A stretch of 57,500 nt of DNA from Bacillus sp. HSf4 (GCF_029537375.1 NZ_CP120679.1:107501-165000); one strand, 5' to 3'. Positions 1 through 14,158 are shown, numbered from the stretch's first letter. Translations and numbers: made by a program. Notes: generated by a model from the sequence alone, not told the origin.

Positions 1-150
1 CTGCATGTCCGAAGACAAATTGAGACATTGAAAAAAGAGCTTTCAGAATTGATTCAACAGGAAGAGTTTGAAAAAGCGGCCACCATTAGAGATCAGATCA
101 GGTCACTTGAACAAAATGTGAAAGCAGACAATAAGGAGGGGGAAGACTGA
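1..150 (+). CDS. mcsA: McsA, C-terminal end (partial)
   Basis: Only the last 49 codons lie in the window; the reading frame enters at base 1 and stops with TGA at 148-150. The fragment is a charged helical UVR-type segment ([20 protein letters not shown], then RDQIRSLE), as found at the C-terminus of McsA, the zinc-containing activator of the arginine kinase McsB. The stop codon overlaps the mcsB start by one base, which indicates translational coupling. In Bacillus the gene follows ctsR in the class III heat-shock operon. Identity rests on this short tail plus the neighbouring mcsB and clpC. Confidence 0.85.
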   Translation: MHVRRQIETLKKELSELIQQEEFEKAATIRDQIRSLEQNVKADNKEGED

Positions 151-1241
151 TGTCACTGCAGCATTTTATTCAGAACGCTTTAAGCAACTGGATGCGGCAG
201 GAAGGCCCTGAAAGTGACATCGTCCTGAGCAGTCGGATCCGTCTTGCGCGAAATTTAGAGAAAGTCCGTTTTCCAACACTTTTTTCAAATGAAGAAGCAT
301 CGGCGATTATTGCTTTATTTGAAGAACAATTTACCGGATATGAAGTGCCTGGCATTGGGAAATTTGAGATGGTGAAAATGGAGCAGGTACAGCCGCTGGA
401 AAAAAGGGTACTGGTGGAAAAACATTTGATCAGCCCTCATTTAACAGAAGCTTCGTTTGGTGCATGCCTTCTTTCTGAAAACGAAGAAGTCAGCATCATG
501 TTAAATGAAGAAGATCATATCCGTATTCAATGTCTTTTCCCAGGATTTCAGCTGTCAGAAGCTTTAAATGCGGCAAACAAAGTCGATGACTGGATTGAAG
601 AGCGTGTCGATTATGCTTTTTCAGAGCAAAGAGGCTACTTGACCAGTTGCCCGACAAATGTCGGAACGGGACTCAGGGCATCCGTGATGATGCATCTTCC
701 CGCTTTGGTGTTAACTAGGCAGATCAACCGAATTATTCCGGCAATTAACCAATTAGGGCTTGTTGTTAGAGGAATTTACGGTGAAGGCAGCGAAGCATTA
801 GGAAATATCTTTCAGATTTCAAACCAAATCACCCTTGGAAAATCAGAGCATGACATTGTTGAAGATCTTAATAGCGTGGTAGCCCAACTGATCGAACAAG
901 AACGTTCGGCACGAAAGGCGCTTTATCAGACATCACAAATTGAGCTTGAAGACCGGGTCTACAGATCCTACGGCGTGCTTTCCAACTGCCGCATGATCGA
1001 GTCGAAAGAGACGGCAAGATGTCTTTCAGACGTGCGTCTCGGCATTGACCTTGGAATCATTAAAGGCCTTTCCAGCAACATACTTAATGAATTGATGATC
1101 CTGACTCAGCCCGGTTTTCTCCAGCAGTATTCCGGAGGCGCCCTGAGAGCAAACGAGAGGGATGTCAGAAGAGCGACTCTTATCAGAGAGCGGTTGAAAT
1201 TAGAAAACAACGGCAATAGACAGGAGGATGAAACGATATGA
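150..1241 (+). CDS. mcsB: Protein-arginine kinase McsB
   Basis: McsB phosphorylates arginines of proteins, marking them for degradation by ClpC-ClpP, and inactivates the repressor CtsR. The 363-residue product has the phosphagen-kinase fold: SSRIRLARN at 27-35, the CPTNVGTG signature with the active-site Cys at 167, and near the C-terminus an RDVRRA motif at 337-342 that in this family binds phospho-arginine allosterically. A strong ribosome site (AAGGAGG at 133-139) precedes ATG 150, which overlaps the mcsA stop by one base; the 3' end overlaps clpC by 4 bases. Length and order match the B. subtilis ctsR-mcsA-mcsB-clpC operon. Confidence 0.97.
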   Translation: MSLQHFIQNALSNWMRQEGPESDIVLSSRIRLARNLEKVRFPTLFSNEEASAIIALFEEQFTGYEVPGIGKFEMVKMEQVQPLEKRVLVEKHLISPHLTEASFGACLLSENEEVSIMLNEEDHIRIQCLFPGFQLSEALNAANKVDDWIEERVDYAFSEQRGYLTSCPTNVGTGLRASVMMHLPALVLTRQINRIIPAINQLGLVVRGIYGEGSEALGNIFQISNQITLGKSEHDIVEDLNSVVAQLIEQERSARKALYQTSQIELEDRVYRSYGVLSNCRMIESKETARCLSDVRLGIDLGIIKGLSSNILNELMILTQPGFLQQYSGGALRANERDVRRATLIRERLKLENNGNRQEDETI

Positions 1242-3670
1242 TGTTTGGAAGATTTACAGAAAGAGCACAAAAAGTATTGGCGCTTGCTCAAGAAGAAGCT
1301 CTGCGTCTCGGCCATAATAACATTGGGACAGAACATATTCTCCTCGGCCTTGTTCGTGAGGGTGAGGGCATTGCCGCAAAGGCGCTTCAGGCATTGGGGC
1401 TCAGCCCCGACAAAATTCAAAAAGAGGTTGAAAGCCTGATCGGCCGCGGGCAGGAAATGTCCCAATCCATCCACTACACACCAAGAGCCAAAAAAGTGAC
1501 CGAACTTGCCATGGATGAGGCAAGAAAGCTGGGGCACTCATACGTGGGAACCGAACACATCCTCTTGGGCTTAATTCGCGAAGGAGAAGGCGTAGCAGCG
1601 AGAGTGCTGAACAATTTAGGGGTCAGCTTAAATAAAGCGAGACAGCAAGTATTGCAGCTTTTGGGCAGCAATGAGAGCGGAGGCGCCGCGTCGGGGGCGA
1701 ACAGCAATGCCAATACACCTACCTTAGACAGCCTTGCCCGCGATTTGACGGCGATTGCCAAAGAAGACAGCCTTGATCCCGTTATCGGCCGGAGCAAAGA
1801 AATTCAGCGCGTCATTGAAGTGCTGAGCAGAAGAACAAAAAACAATCCCGTGTTAATCGGGGAGCCTGGTGTCGGTAAAACAGCGATAGCCGAAGGCTTG
1901 GCCCAGCAGATCATCAACAACGAAGTGCCGGAAATTTTACGCGACAAACGCGTTATGACGCTTGATATGGGCACTGTCGTTGCAGGTACGAAATACCGCG
2001 GGGAATTTGAAGACCGCCTTAAAAAAGTGATGGATGAAATCCGCCAGGCCGGCAATATCATCTTATTTATCGATGAATTGCATACGTTGATCGGCGCTGG
2101 AGGTGCGGAAGGAGCAATCGATGCCTCCAATATCCTGAAGCCGTCGCTTGCTCGGGGAGAACTGCAATGCATCGGGGCGACAACCCTTGATGAATATAGA
2201 AAATACATTGAAAAAGACGCTGCGCTTGAACGCCGTTTTCAGCCGATTCAAGTCGATCAGCCGTCACCTGAAGAAAGCATTCAGATTTTAAGAGGGCTGA
2301 GAGACCGCTATGAGGCACACCATCGCGTATCGATCACCGATGAAGCGATCGAAGCAGCCGTGAAGCTGTCAGACCGCTATATTTCAGACCGGTTCCTGCC
2401 TGACAAAGCGATCGATTTAATCGATGAGGCCGGTTCAAAAGTTCGCCTGCGTTCCTTCACAACGCCTCCTAATTTAAAAGAGCTTGAACAAAAGCTTGAT
2501 GAGGTGCGCAAAGAAAAAGATGCCGCCGTCCAAAGCCAGGAATTTGAGAAAGCAGCATCTCTGCGTGATACAGAACAGCGCCTGAGGGAACAGGTTGAAG
2601 AAACAAAGAAAACTTGGAAAGAAAAGCAAGGGCAAGAAAACTCCGAAGTAACAGTTGAGGATATCGCGATGGTCGTATCAAGCTGGACCGGGGTGCCGGT
2701 TTCAAAAATCGCCCAGACGGAAACAGATAAGCTCCTGAATATGGAACAAATTCTTCATTCACGGGTAATCGGCCAGGATGAAGCGGTTGTTGCCGTTGCC
2801 AAAGCTGTCAGACGGGCGCGGGCCGGACTAAAAGATCCGAAACGTCCGATCGGTTCATTTATTTTCCTCGGTCCGACAGGTGTCGGTAAAACAGAGCTTG
2901 CCCGCGCACTTGCGGAATCTATTTTTGGTGATGAAGAAGCGATGATTCGCATTGACATGTCTGAGTACATGGAGAAGCACTCCACATCAAGACTAGTCGG
3001 TTCGCCTCCTGGATATGTCGGCTATGATGAAGGCGGACAGCTGACGGAAAAAGTAAGAAGAAAACCTTATTCAGTCGTCTTGCTTGATGAGATTGAAAAA
3101 GCGCACCCTGACGTTTTTAACATTCTGCTTCAAGTTCTCGAGGATGGACGCCTGACTGATTCAAAAGGCCGCACCGTAGACTTTAGAAATACGATTCTCA
3201 TCATGACTTCCAACGTAGGAGCCAGCGAGCTGAGAAGAAATAAATACGTCGGTTTTAACGTGCAGGATGAGACCCAGACTTACAAAGATATGAAAGATAA
3301 GGTCATGGGCGAATTAAAACGCGCTTTCAGACCGGAGTTTATTAACCGGATAGATGAGATCATCGTCTTCCACTCTCTGGAGAAAAAACATCTGAAGGAC
3401 ATTGTCTCCCTCATGTCAGAGCAATTGACCAAACGTCTGAAAGAACAGGATCTTTCAATCGAGCTGACAGAAGCGGCTAAAGAAAAAATCGCTGAAGAAG
3501 GAGTCGACCTTGAGTACGGCGCCCGTCCACTCAGAAGGGCCATCCAAAAACACGTCGAAGACCGTCTGTCTGAGGAACTTCTGAAAGGTCATATTGAAAA
3601 AGGCCAGCATATTGTTCTCGATGTAGATAACGGAGAATTTGTCGTAAAAACAGAAGCGAAAACGAACTAA
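1238..3670 (+). CDS. clpC: AAA+ unfoldase ClpC
   Basis: Hsp100 ATPase that unfolds substrates and feeds them to ClpP; it acts in heat-shock proteolysis, competence control and McsB-dependent turnover. The 810-residue protein has two N-terminal Clp repeats (about 1-150), a first AAA+ domain with Walker A GEPGVGKT at 208-215, a UVR-containing coiled-coil middle domain (about 410-475) that docks adaptors, and a second AAA+ domain with GPTGVGKT at 545-552. The start ATG ATG overlaps the mcsB stop. Either ATG (1238 or 1241) could be used; both fit the SD CAGGAGGATG. It is near identical to B. subtilis ClpC as I recall it. Confidence 0.98.
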   Translation: MMFGRFTERAQKVLALAQEEALRLGHNNIGTEHILLGLVREGEGIAAKALQALGLSPDKIQKEVESLIGRGQEMSQSIHYTPRAKKVTELAMDEARKLGHSYVGTEHILLGLIREGEGVAARVLNNLGVSLNKARQQVLQLLGSNESGGAASGANSNANTPTLDSLARDLTAIAKEDSLDPVIGRSKEIQRVIEVLSRRTKNNPVLIGEPGVGKTAIAEGLAQQIINNEVPEILRDKRVMTLDMGTVVAGTKYRGEFEDRLKKVMDEIRQAGNIILFIDELHTLIGAGGAEGAIDASNILKPSLARGELQCIGATTLDEYRKYIEKDAALERRFQPIQVDQPSPEESIQILRGLRDRYEAHHRVSITDEAIEAAVKLSDRYISDRFLPDKAIDLIDEAGSKVRLRSFTTPPNLKELEQKLDEVRKEKDAAVQSQEFEKAASLRDTEQRLREQVEETKKTWKEKQGQENSEVTVEDIAMVVSSWTGVPVSKIAQTETDKLLNMEQILHSRVIGQDEAVVAVAKAVRRARAGLKDPKRPIGSFIFLGPTGVGKTELARALAESIFGDEEAMIRIDMSEYMEKHSTSRLVGSPPGYVGYDEGGQLTEKVRRKPYSVVLLDEIEKAHPDVFNILLQVLEDGRLTDSKGRTVDFRNTILIMTSNVGASELRRNKYVGFNVQDETQTYKDMKDKVMGELKRAFRPEFINRIDEIIVFHSLEKKHLKDIVSLMSEQLTKRLKEQDLSIELTEAAKEKIAEEGVDLEYGARPLRRAIQKHVEDRLSEELLKGHIEKGQHIVLDVDNGEFVVKTEAKTN

Positions 3671-3687
3671 TATAGAGACAAAGGAAA

Positions 3688-3716
3688 GAGGCATACGATT
3701 TATCAGTATGCCTCAC
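3688..3716 (+). terminator. Hairpin after clpC
   Basis: A perfect 9-bp stem, GAGGCATAC (3688-3696) with GTATGCCTC (3706-3714), with a 9-nt loop, is followed by ACTTTCTT. The U-run is interrupted, so it is probably a partial terminator or attenuator that lowers readthrough from clpC into radA rather than a full stop. Confidence 0.55.
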
Positions 3717-3747
3717 TTTCTTATAAAGGGAGCGTTTTGAAAAAGCA

Positions 3748-5127
3748 ATGGCTAAAACGAAAAGTAAATTTATTTGTCAATCATGCGGCTATGAATCAGC
3801 CAAATGGATGGGGAAGTGTCCGGGATGCGGCGCATGGAACACCATGGTCGAAGAAATGATCAAAAAGCAGGCCGCTAACAGAAGAACCGCCTTTTCACAT
3901 TCCATCCAAAAGGTGCAAAAGCCATCCCCCATTACATCAATTGAAACGACGGAAGAGCCGAGGGTCCAAACGAAATTGCGCGAGTTCAACCGCGTTTTGG
4001 GAAATGGCATCGTCAAGGGATCGCTCGTGTTAATCGGCGGTGACCCAGGTATCGGAAAATCCACTTTGCTGCTGCAGGTGTCTGCCCAGCTTGCTGATTT
4101 GAAGGAAAATGTCCTGTACATATCAGGGGAAGAATCGGTCAAACAAACAAAGCTGAGAGCGGACCGCCTCGGCATCAACAGTCCAACTCTTCACGTTTTA
4201 TCTGAAACCGATATGGAGTATATTACGTCTTCTATAGAAGAGATGAACCCTTCATTTGTGGTGGTAGACTCTATTCAAACCGTTTACCAAAGCGATATTA
4301 CATCAGCCCCGGGCAGCGTATCCCAGGTCAGGGAATGCACCGCTGAGCTGATGAGAATTGCCAAAACAAAAGGGATTCCAATATTTATCGTCGGCCATGT
4401 CACAAAAGAGGGCTCGATTGCCGGCCCGAGACTGCTTGAGCACATGGTCGACACCGTTCTTTATTTTGAAGGAGAACGCCATCACACATTCCGGATTTTA
4501 AGAGCTGTTAAAAACAGGTTTGGATCGACAAACGAGATGGGGATTTTTGAAATGAGAGAAGAAGGCTTGACAGAGGTGCTGAATCCGTCGGAAATTTTTC
4601 TCGAAGAACGTTCGGCAGGTGCCGCCGGGTCAAGCGTTGTCGCCTCAATGGAAGGCACTAGACCGGTTCTGGTCGAAATTCAAGCGCTGATCTCACCTAC
4701 CAGCTTCGGGAATCCGCGCAGAATGGCTACCGGAATCGATCATAATCGCGTCTCCCTGCTCATGGCGGTTCTCGAAAAAAGAGTGGGTCTCCTGCTGCAA
4801 AATCAAGATGCATATTTAAAAGTTGCCGGCGGAGTGAAGCTGGATGAGCCCGCGATCGACCTTGCCGTTGCAATCAGTATCGCGTCAAGCTTCAGGGATG
4901 CTCCGCCTCAACCGACAGATTGCTTTATCGGCGAGGTCGGCCTTACGGGAGAGGTCCGCAGAGTATCAAGAATTGAACAGAGGGTTCAAGAAGCCGCAAA
5001 GCTTGGTTTCAAAAGAATGATTATCCCTTCTGCCAATGTGGAAGGCTGGACCAAGCCGAAGGGAATTGAGGTCGTCGGTGTTGAAAATGTTGCTGAGGCC
5101 CTTCGAGCTTCATTAGGAGGATCATGA
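3748..5127 (+). CDS. radA: DNA repair/branch-migration helicase RadA (Sms)
   Basis: RecA-like ATPase that processes recombination intermediates and promotes branch migration in repair and transformation. The 459-residue protein starts with a four-cysteine zinc finger (C10, C13, C24, C27), has Walker A GDPGIGKS at 98-105 and the RadA-specific KNRFG motif at 255-259, and ends with a Lon-like domain (about 280-455). ATG 3748 gives the family N-terminus [14 protein letters not shown]. The nearest SD-like run (GGGAG, 3728-3732) is about 15 bases upstream, unusually far, and an in-frame stop at 3724-3726 excludes a longer product. disA begins 3 bases after its stop. Confidence 0.97.
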   Translation: MAKTKSKFICQSCGYESAKWMGKCPGCGAWNTMVEEMIKKQAANRRTAFSHSIQKVQKPSPITSIETTEEPRVQTKLREFNRVLGNGIVKGSLVLIGGDPGIGKSTLLLQVSAQLADLKENVLYISGEESVKQTKLRADRLGINSPTLHVLSETDMEYITSSIEEMNPSFVVVDSIQTVYQSDITSAPGSVSQVRECTAELMRIAKTKGIPIFIVGHVTKEGSIAGPRLLEHMVDTVLYFEGERHHTFRILRAVKNRFGSTNEMGIFEMREEGLTEVLNPSEIFLEERSAGAAGSSVVASMEGTRPVLVEIQALISPTSFGNPRRMATGIDHNRVSLLMAVLEKRVGLLLQNQDAYLKVAGGVKLDEPAIDLAVAISIASSFRDAPPQPTDCFIGEVGLTGEVRRVSRIEQRVQEAAKLGFKRMIIPSANVEGWTKPKGIEVVGVENVAEALRASLGGS

Positions 5128-5130
5128 TAT

Positions 5131-6207
5131 ATGGAAAAAGAAAAAAAAGGAGCGAAACAGGATCTTTCAGAAATATTACAGTTTGTCGCCCCCGGCACGC
5201 CTCTTCGCGAAGGAATCGAAAATGTGCTTCGGGCAAAAACAGGAGGATTAATTGTTGTCGGTTTTAACGATAAAGTTAAAGAAGTGGTTGACGGAGGATT
5301 TCATATAAACTCCGCTTTTTCTCCGGCCCATTTGTATGAGCTGGCGAAAATGGACGGTGCGATTATCCTCAGCGACTCAGGACAAAAGATTTTGTACGCC
5401 AATACGCAGCTTATGCCTGAGGCGACGATACCTTCATCAGAGACGGGGATGAGGCACAGGACGGCTGAACGGGTGGCCAAACAGACAGGTTGTCTGATCA
5501 TCGCCATATCTGAAAGACGGAACGTGATCACGCTTTATCAGGAAAATATGAAATATATCCTTAAGGATATCGGCTTTATTTTAACAAAAGCCAATCAGGC
5601 TATACAGACCCTTGAAAAGTATAAATTAATTTTGGACAACGCAATTTCCACTTTAAGCGCTTTGGAATTTGAAGAGCTTGTCACATTCGGAGATGTCATT
5701 TCCGTTATGCACCGCTATGAAATGGTGCTGCGAATTAAAAATGAAATCAACATGTACATTAAAGAGCTCGGAACAGAAGGGCACCTCATCAGGCTTCAAG
5801 TAAGCGAGCTGATCACAGACATGGAACAGGAAGCGGCGCTGTTCGTAAAAGACTATGTCAAAGAAAAAATTAAAGACCCGTTTGTCCTGCTCAAAACGCT
5901 CCAGGATATGTCGAGTTTTGAATTGCTGGATGATTCCATTCTGCTTAAGCTTCTCGGTTATTCGGCTTCAACGAACATGGAAGAATACGTCTTTCCGCGA
6001 GGCTACAGGCTGCTTCATAAAATCCCCCGCCTGCCAATGCCGATTGTCGAAAATGTTGTGGAAGCGTTCGGCCATTTAAAGCTTATCATTGAAGCGGATG
6101 TAAAAGAATTGGACGAAGTGGAAGGAATTGGGGCTGTTCGTGCCCAAAAGATAAAGAAAGGTTTAAAAAGGCTTCAGGAAAAACATTATATTGACAGGCA
6201 GCTGTGA
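5131..6207 (+). CDS. disA: Diadenylate cyclase DisA, DNA-integrity scanner
   Basis: Makes c-di-AMP from two ATP while scanning DNA; branched DNA or RadA inhibits it, delaying sporulation until damage is repaired. The 358-residue product has the DAC domain with the metal and nucleotide motifs DGA at 75-77 and RHR at 108-110, a helical spine (about 150-290) and a C-terminal helix-hairpin-helix DNA-binding domain ([18 protein letters not shown], about 328-345). SD AGGAGG lies inside the end of radA, 3 bases from its stop, so the two are translated as a unit. This fits the known DisA-RadA interaction. Confidence 0.97.
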   Translation: MEKEKKGAKQDLSEILQFVAPGTPLREGIENVLRAKTGGLIVVGFNDKVKEVVDGGFHINSAFSPAHLYELAKMDGAIILSDSGQKILYANTQLMPEATIPSSETGMRHRTAERVAKQTGCLIIAISERRNVITLYQENMKYILKDIGFILTKANQAIQTLEKYKLILDNAISTLSALEFEELVTFGDVISVMHRYEMVLRIKNEINMYIKELGTEGHLIRLQVSELITDMEQEAALFVKDYVKEKIKDPFVLLKTLQDMSSFELLDDSILLKLLGYSASTNMEEYVFPRGYRLLHKIPRLPMPIVENVVEAFGHLKLIIEADVKELDEVEGIGAVRAQKIKKGLKRLQEKHYIDRQL

Positions 6208-6313
6208 GAATTTATCCTAAAAACGATTAAAATATGCAATTTATGGGTATATTATTTTTAATTTTATTTTCACTACAACAGCTGTATTCAAAAAAATAAA
6301 AGGAGGTGAAGGT

Positions 6314-8581
<2,268 letters not shown>

Positions 8582-8587
8582 TTCATT

Positions 8588-8616
8588 TTGAAGACCGATT
8601 CATTTGATGATAGAAT
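8588..8616 (+). promoter_or_regulatory. Sigma-A-type promoter of gltX
   Basis: TTGAAG (8588-8593), a 17-base spacer and TAGAAT (8611-8616), 45 bases before the gltX ATG. A good sigma-A match in the short ispF-gltX gap. Confidence 0.65.
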
Positions 8617-8660
8617 AAGAATAAATTTGAACTCTCATTGAGACGAAAGGAAGTAGACAG

Positions 8661-10118
8661 ATGGGAAACGAAGTTCGCGTTCGTTATGCGCCGAGTCCAA
8701 CCGGCCATTTACATATCGGGAATGCCAGAACGGCTCTCTTCAATTATTTGTTCGCCCGGAGCCAAGGCGGGAAGTTCATCATCCGCATTGAAGACACGGA
8801 TAAAAAGCGGAATATTGAAGGCGGAGAGCAAAGCCAGCTCAACTATTTAAAATGGCTCGGGATCGACTGGGATGAAGGTGTGGATGTCGGCGGCGAATAT
8901 GGACCATACCGCCAATCCGAAAGAAATGATATTTACAAGACATACTATGAGGAGCTTCTTGAAAAAGGCCTTGCTTATAAGTGCTACTGCACGGAAGAAG
9001 AGCTTGAAAAGGAACGGGAGGAACAGGCGGCCCGCGGAGAAATGCCGCGCTACTCCGGAAAATGCCGCAATTTGACGAAAGAAGAACAGGAAAAGCTTGA
9101 GGCTGAAGGCAGACAGCCGAGCATCCGCTTTAAAGTTCCTCAAGGTGAAGTCATCACCTTTAACGATATTGTCAAAGATGAAATTTCTTTTGAAACAGAC
9201 GGCATCGGCGACTTTGTCATCGTAAAAAAAGATGGAACGCCGACTTACAATTTTGCGGTGGCGGTCGATGACTATCTGATGAAAATGACGCATGTGCTTC
9301 GCGGAGAGGATCATATTTCAAATACGCCGAAGCAGATTATGATATACAATGCGTTCGGCTGGGATGTCCCGACTTTTGGACATATGACGCTGATCGTCAA
9401 TGAAAACCGCAAAAAGCTCAGCAAACGCGATGAATCGATCATACAATTCATCGAACAGTACGAGGAGCTCGGCTATTTGCCGGAAGCGCTCTTTAACTTT
9501 ATCGCGCTCCTTGGCTGGTCGCCTGTCGGAGAAGAAGAACTGTTTACAAAGGAACAGTTTATTGAGATATTTGATGTGAATCGTTTATCAAAATCACCGG
9601 CTGTGTTTGACGCGCATAAACTGAAATGGGTCAACAACCAGTATGTGAAAAAGCTTGACCTTGATCAGGTCGTTGAACTGACTGTCCCCCACTTGCAGAA
9701 AGCTGGCAAGGTTTCCGAAGAGCTCGCCGGAAGCGAAAAGGATTGGGTTCGCAAGCTGATTTCCCTCTACCAGGAGCAGCTCAGCTTCGGTGCAGAAATT
9801 GTCGAGTTAACAGAGTTGTTCTTTAAAGACGAAATCCAGTATAATCGTGAAGCAAGGACGGTTTTAGAAGAAGAACAGGTTCCGGAAGTGCTGCGGGTGT
9901 TTTCCGAAAAGCTTGAACAGCTTGAGGATTTTACTGCGGATGAGATTAAGCAATCGATCAAAGCCGTTCAGAAGGAAACGGGGCATAAAGGGAAAAAGCT
10001 GTTTATGCCGATCCGCGTGGCGACAACCGGCCAAACTCACGGGCCTGAGCTGCCTCAGTCCATTGAGCTGTTAGGAAAAGACACCGTTTTAAAACGGCTG
10101 AATAACATTAATCAATAA
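8661..10118 (+). CDS. gltX: Glutamyl-tRNA synthetase (probably non-discriminating)
   Basis: Class I aminoacyl-tRNA synthetase. The 485-residue protein has the ATP-binding HIGN at 18-21 and the KMSKS-class loop KLSKR at 252-256, then an all-helical anticodon-binding domain. In Bacillus the enzyme charges tRNA-Glu and also misacylates tRNA-Gln for the GatCAB pathway; that is family knowledge. ATG 8661 follows the SD GAAAGGAAG. It has its own promoter and precedes a T-box leader that separates it from cysE-cysS. Confidence 0.97.
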   Translation: MGNEVRVRYAPSPTGHLHIGNARTALFNYLFARSQGGKFIIRIEDTDKKRNIEGGEQSQLNYLKWLGIDWDEGVDVGGEYGPYRQSERNDIYKTYYEELLEKGLAYKCYCTEEELEKEREEQAARGEMPRYSGKCRNLTKEEQEKLEAEGRQPSIRFKVPQGEVITFNDIVKDEISFETDGIGDFVIVKKDGTPTYNFAVAVDDYLMKMTHVLRGEDHISNTPKQIMIYNAFGWDVPTFGHMTLIVNENRKKLSKRDESIIQFIEQYEELGYLPEALFNFIALLGWSPVGEEELFTKEQFIEIFDVNRLSKSPAVFDAHKLKWVNNQYVKKLDLDQVVELTVPHLQKAGKVSEELAGSEKDWVRKLISLYQEQLSFGAEIVELTELFFKDEIQYNREARTVLEEEQVPEVLRVFSEKLEQLEDFTADEIKQSIKAVQKETGHKGKKLFMPIRVATTGQTHGPELPQSIELLGKDTVLKRLNNINQ

Positions 10119-10124
10119 GATAAA

Positions 10125-10372
10125 TCGCTGACAGGGAGAAGTATAAAGCCACGGCCTTTAAAGAGAGAGTCTTCATCGGCTGGAAAAGACTTAAGCGCCA
10201 GGCTTTAGAAATGCGCCTCTTGAGACCTTTGAAGAACGTTTGATGACAAGTATTCAAAGGCGGTATCCGCCGTTATGGATGAAAGTTGAGAAAACAGCTG
10301 CGCCTGTTTTCTAAACAGAGTGGAACCGCGCGTCAAAAAGCGTCTCTGTCAGATGACAGAGGCGTTTTTTTT
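10125..10372 (+). promoter_or_regulatory. T-box leader controlling cysE-cysS
   Basis: tRNA-sensing riboswitch. The 5' part has GGGAGAAGTA (AG-bulge type start of stem I). The probable specifier is TGC (Cys) at 10212-10214, in TTTAGAAATGCGCC. The diagnostic T-box AGAGTGGAACCGCG is at 10317-10330. It ends in an intrinsic terminator: CGTCTCTGTC (10341-10350) pairs with GACAGAGGCG (10355-10364) with one G-U, then a run of eight T. Uncharged tRNA-Cys should stabilise the antiterminator and turn on cysteine synthesis and charging. Confidence 0.9.
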
Positions 10373-10423
10373 ATATCGCCGGAACAAAAGGACAGAAGGA
10401 AGCGGGGAAACGGGGGGAATCAT

Positions 10424-11074
10424 GTGTTTTTTAAAATGCTGAAAGAAGACGTAGATGTTGTTTTTGACCAAGATCCGGCTGCAAGAAGTTATTTCGAAGT
10501 CATCTTAACATATTCAGGATTGCATGCTATATGGGCGCACCGAATTGCACATGCTTTATATAAAAGAAAAAGATTTTTTATCGCCAGAATCATCTCTCAA
10601 ATCGCCCGCTTCTTTACGGGAATCGAAATTCATCCGGGGGCAAAGATCGGCAGGAGGTTTTTCATCGATCACGGGATGGGGGTCGTAATCGGCGAAACCT
10701 GTGAGATCGGCAACAATGTCACGGTTTTTCAAGGCGTAACGCTCGGAGGGACAGGAAAAGAAAAAGGAAAAAGGCATCCGACAATCGAGGATGATGCTCT
10801 CATATCAACAGGGGCAAAGGTGCTGGGCTCGATTACGATTGGGAGAGGATCAAAGATCGGCGCTGGGTCCGTCGTCCTGCACGACGTCCCTGAATGCTCC
10901 ACCGTTGTCGGCATCCCGGGGCGCGTCGTCGTGCAAAATGGCAAGAAAATTAAGCGCGACCTGAATCATCAGGATTTGCCCGATCCGGTGGCTGACCGCT
11001 TTAAAGAGCTGGAAAATGAAATCAGGCAGCTGAAACAGGAGCTCCAGAGAAAAGAAAGGGAAGATGAGCTGTGA
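10424..11074 (+). CDS. cysE: Serine O-acetyltransferase CysE
   Basis: Transfers acetyl from acetyl-CoA to serine, the first step of cysteine synthesis. The product is a left-handed beta-helix (hexapeptide repeats about residues 65-180; [17 protein letters not shown], then [12 protein letters not shown]) with a helical N-domain and charged C-terminal tail. The frame is open upstream through the T-box, but the real start is GTG 10424 (MFFKMLKED, the family N-terminus), with a GGGGGG run 6 bases upstream. Length 216 residues. The stop overlaps the cysS start by 4 bases (GTGA). Confidence 0.95.
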   Translation: MFFKMLKEDVDVVFDQDPAARSYFEVILTYSGLHAIWAHRIAHALYKRKRFFIARIISQIARFFTGIEIHPGAKIGRRFFIDHGMGVVIGETCEIGNNVTVFQGVTLGGTGKEKGKRHPTIEDDALISTGAKVLGSITIGRGSKIGAGSVVLHDVPECSTVVGIPGRVVVQNGKKIKRDLNHQDLPDPVADRFKELENEIRQLKQELQRKEREDEL

Positions 11075-12474
11075 CACTTAAACTGTATAATACACTCACG
11101 CGAAAAAAAGAGCCGTTTGTGCCTATTGAAGAAGGCAAGGTCAAAATGTATGTGTGCGGTCCGACCGTCTATAACTACATCCATATCGGAAACGCAAGGC
11201 CGGCTATCGTTTATGATACGGTCAGAAAGTATTTAGAGTATAAAGGCTATGACGTCCAATATGTCTCCAATTTTACAGATGTCGATGACAAATTAATTAA
11301 AGCGGCTAATGAGCTTGGAGAGGAAGTGCCGGTCATCGCCGAACGCTTTATTAAGGCATACTTCGAAGACGTCGGTTCACTGGGCTGCACAAAAGCTGAC
11401 TGCCATCCGCGCGTCACTGAAAACATGGATGAAATCATCGATTTTATTCAGACGCTGATCGATAAGGGCTATGCCTATGAGGCGGACGGAGATGTTTATT
11501 ATAAAACAAGATCGTTTGAAGGCTATGGAAAGCTGTCTCACCAATCGGTCGATGAGCTGAGATCAGGCGCCCGGATTCAAGTGGGCGAAAAGAAAGAAGA
11601 TGCGCTCGATTTTACATTATGGAAAGCGGCTAAAGATAACGAAATCTCCTGGGAAAGCCCTTGGGGAAAAGGCCGTCCCGGCTGGCATATCGAGTGCTCT
11701 GCGATGGCGAGAAAATATTTGGGCGATTCGATCGACATTCACGCCGGCGGTCAGGATCTGGCCTTCCCGCATCATGAAAACGAAATTGCCCAATCGGAAG
11801 CATTGACAGGGAAGCCGTTCGCGAAATATTGGCTTCATAACGGCTACATTAATATCGATAATGAAAAAATGTCAAAATCGCTCGGCAACTTTGTGCTTGT
11901 GCATGACATTATTAAAGAGCATGATCCGCAAGTGCTGCGATTTTTCATGCTGTCTGTTCATTACAGACATCCGATCAACTATTCGGTCGAACTTCTCGAG
12001 AACACAAAAAACGCTTTTGGGCGTCTAAAAACAGCTTATAGCAATTTGCAACACCGCCTGAAAAGCAGTACAAATTTAACAGAGGGCGATTCCGAATGGC
12101 TTGAAAAAATCGAGGAGCAAAGAAACGCATTTGAAACGGCAATGGATGACGATTTTAACACGGCGAATGCGATTTCCGTCCTGTTTGACCTGGCCAAACA
12201 CGCCAACTACTATCTGCAGGAGAAAAATACCGCTGAACACGTCATTCAAGCATTCCTTCAGCTGTTTGATGAAATTTGCACTGTGCTCGGCTTTTCGCTC
12301 AAGGAGCAAGAGCTGTTGGACAGGGAAGTCGAGGAGCTGATCGAAAAGCGGAACGAAGCACGCAAAAACCGCGACTTTGCCACATCAGACCAAATTCGCG
12401 ACAAGCTGAAAAGCATGAACATCATCTTGGAGGATACTCCTCAAGGAACGCGCTGGAAAAGAGGAGAATCATAA
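11071..12474 (+). CDS. cysS: Cysteinyl-tRNA synthetase
   Basis: Class I synthetase, 467 residues. Zinc-site C29 and the HIGN signature at 38-41 (YIHIGNARP) are followed by GWHIECSAM (zinc site) and KMSKS at 266-270. Starts with GTG inside the end of cysE, so it is translationally coupled and controlled by the upstream T-box. Pairing with cysE links cysteine supply to tRNA-Cys charging. Confidence 0.97.
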   Translation: MTLKLYNTLTRKKEPFVPIEEGKVKMYVCGPTVYNYIHIGNARPAIVYDTVRKYLEYKGYDVQYVSNFTDVDDKLIKAANELGEEVPVIAERFIKAYFEDVGSLGCTKADCHPRVTENMDEIIDFIQTLIDKGYAYEADGDVYYKTRSFEGYGKLSHQSVDELRSGARIQVGEKKEDALDFTLWKAAKDNEISWESPWGKGRPGWHIECSAMARKYLGDSIDIHAGGQDLAFPHHENEIAQSEALTGKPFAKYWLHNGYINIDNEKMSKSLGNFVLVHDIIKEHDPQVLRFFMLSVHYRHPINYSVELLENTKNAFGRLKTAYSNLQHRLKSSTNLTEGDSEWLEKIEEQRNAFETAMDDDFNTANAISVLFDLAKHANYYLQEKNTAEHVIQAFLQLFDEICTVLGFSLKEQELLDREVEELIEKRNEARKNRDFATSDQIRDKLKSMNIILEDTPQGTRWKRGES

Positions 12475-12476
12475 AC

Positions 12477-12893
12477 ATGAACTTGGAAACCATTAAAGAC
12501 GCCAAACAATTAAATGGTTTGGCGCTTGCCTATATGGGTGATGCCGTTTTGGAAATATACGTCAGGCATCACCTGTTAAAGCAAGGCATGACCAAGCCCA
12601 ATGATCTGCATAAGCGGTCAAGCCGCTATGTGTCAGCAAAATCGCAGGCGAGCATGCTGTTTGCCCTTGAGGAGCAGGGCTTTTTCACCGAAGAAGAAAA
12701 GGCTGTGCTGAGAAGAGGGCGGAACGCAAAATCCGGAACGGTGCCAAAAAACACGGATGTCCAAACGTACCGTTACAGTACAGCTTTTGAAGCCGTTATC
12801 GGGTACCTTTTCCTTGAAAACAGGGAAGAAAGGCTTGATGAGCTCATCAAAAAAGCGTTGGAAAAACGGGACGGCAGGGAGGAAGTCAAATGA
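12477..12893 (+). CDS. mrnC: Mini-ribonuclease III, MrnC
   Basis: Matures 23S rRNA; it has an RNase III catalytic domain but no dsRNA-binding domain. The frame is open well upstream inside cysS, but homology begins at ATG 12477 ([26 protein letters not shown]). The signature [19 protein letters not shown] contains the catalytic acidic cluster, and the conserved [14 protein letters not shown] follows. 138 residues. An SD (AGAGGAG) lies 10 bases upstream. It overlaps rlmB by 4 bases (ATGA). In the same cluster as RNA methylase rlmB and nuclease rae1. Confidence 0.93.
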   Translation: MNLETIKDAKQLNGLALAYMGDAVLEIYVRHHLLKQGMTKPNDLHKRSSRYVSAKSQASMLFALEEQGFFTEEEKAVLRRGRNAKSGTVPKNTDVQTYRYSTAFEAVIGYLFLENREERLDELIKKALEKRDGREEVK

Positions 12894-13639
12894 GTCAGCA
12901 GCACGATTATGTCATAGGGAAAAACGCGGTAATTGAAACGTTGAAATCGGACCGTGAACTGTACAAGCTTTGGATGGCTGAAAACACAGTGAAGGGACAG
13001 GCTCAGCAAGTCGTTGACCTCGCAGCGAAAAAAGGCATCACGATTCATTATGTCCCGCGAAAAAAGCTTGATCAAATGGTTGATGGCCAGCATCAGGGCG
13101 TCGTCGCTCAGGTGGCGGCTTACAAGTATGCGGAGCTGGACGACCTTTTTCAAAAGGCCGAAGACAGAAATGAACAGCCGTTTATCATCGTTTTGGATGA
13201 AATCGAAGACCCGCATAATCTGGGATCGATTATGCGGACGGCTGACGCAGTCGGCGCCCACGGCATCATCATTCCGAAAAGGCGTGCCGTCGGCCTTACG
13301 ACGACTGTCGCCAAAGCCTCGACAGGTGCGATAGAACATATTCCGGTTGCGAAAGTAACGAACTTGGCCCGGACATTGGATGATATGAAAGAGCGGGGCA
13401 TCTGGGTCGTCGGCACCGATGCGTCAGGACAGCAGGACTACAGATCGATGGACGGAAACATGCCAATCGCGCTTGTCATCGGCAGCGAAGGCAAAGGCAT
13501 GGGAAGGCTTGTCAAGGAAAAATGCGACTTTCTCATCCGCCTGCCCATGGCGGGAAAAGTCACATCGCTGAACGCCTCGGTTGCGGCCGGTCTTTTGCTG
13601 TATGAAGTCTACCGGAAACGAAGCCCTCTAGGAGATTAG
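12890..13639 (+). CDS. rlmB: 23S rRNA 2'-O-methyltransferase RlmB (TrmH/SpoU family)
   Basis: 249-residue SPOUT methyltransferase. An N-terminal L30e-like substrate-binding domain (about 1-80) precedes the knotted catalytic domain with the three SpoU motifs: [29 protein letters not shown] and [22 protein letters not shown]. By family it methylates the ribose of a conserved guanosine in 23S rRNA (G2251 in E. coli). Formerly yacO in Bacillus. Start ATG 12890 overlaps the mrnC stop. Confidence 0.93.
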   Translation: MSQQHDYVIGKNAVIETLKSDRELYKLWMAENTVKGQAQQVVDLAAKKGITIHYVPRKKLDQMVDGQHQGVVAQVAAYKYAELDDLFQKAEDRNEQPFIIVLDEIEDPHNLGSIMRTADAVGAHGIIIPKRRAVGLTTTVAKASTGAIEHIPVAKVTNLARTLDDMKERGIWVVGTDASGQQDYRSMDGNMPIALVIGSEGKGMGRLVKEKCDFLIRLPMAGKVTSLNASVAAGLLLYEVYRKRSPLGD

Positions 13640-13645
13640 ACAAGG

Positions 13646-14158
13646 ATGGACATCCTGTTAGTCGACGGCTATAACATGATTGGGGCATGGCCTCAGCTGA
13701 AAGATTTGAAAGCGAACAGCTTTGAAGAAGCCAGGGACCTTTTGATTCAAAAAATGGCGGAATATCAATCATACACCGGTTTTCGGGTCATTGTTGTCTT
13801 TGATGCGCATCTTGTCAAAGGGATCGAGAAAAAACGAATCAATCACCGCGTGGAGGTGATTTTCACAAGGGAAAATGAAACGGCCGACGAACGGATTGAA
13901 AAGCTTGCGTCAGATTTGAACAACATTCAGACGCAGATCCACGTTGCCACATCCGATTATACGGAGCAGTGGGCGATCTTTGGCCAGGGGGCACTGCGCA
14001 AATCGGCCAGGGAGCTGCTCAGGGAAGTTGAAGCGATTGAAAGAAAAATCGAAAAGAGGGTGAAAAAAATCACCTCAGAACGTCCTGTCGGGAAAATTCC
14101 TTTATCAGAAGATGTCCTGAAGATCTTTGAAAAATGGCGGCGGGGCGATTTGGATTAG
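13646..14158 (+). CDS. rae1: Ribosome-dependent mRNA endonuclease Rae1 (YacP, NYN domain)
   Basis: 170-residue PIN-like NYN-domain protein: acidic residues in MDILLVDGYNMIGAWP and VVFDAHLV, and the conserved QGALRKSARELLRE helix. In B. subtilis Rae1 cuts mRNAs in the ribosomal A site. It begins 6 bases after rlmB and ends just before the sigH promoter. The C-terminus is basic and helical, consistent with ribosome binding. Confidence 0.92.
   Translation: MDILLVDGYNMIGAWPQLKDLKANSFEEARDLLIQKMAEYQSYTGFRVIVVFDAHLVKGIEKKRINHRVEVIFTRENETADERIEKLASDLNNIQTQIHVATSDYTEQWAIFGQGALRKSARELLREVEAIERKIEKRVKKITSERPVGKIPLSEDVLKIFEKWRRGDLD

Noticed and set aside
1804..2208. Long antisense frame in clpC (and similar ones in rpoB, rpoC, fusA, nusG, rplA)
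   Set aside because: Mirror frames from codon bias of the sense genes; no ribosome sites or domains.
6208..6313. Promoter before yacL
   Set aside because: AT-rich with TATATT at several positions, but no acceptable -35 at the right distance.
10286..10423. N-terminal extension of CysE
   Set aside because: It is T-box leader and terminator sequence; the family start is GTG 10424.
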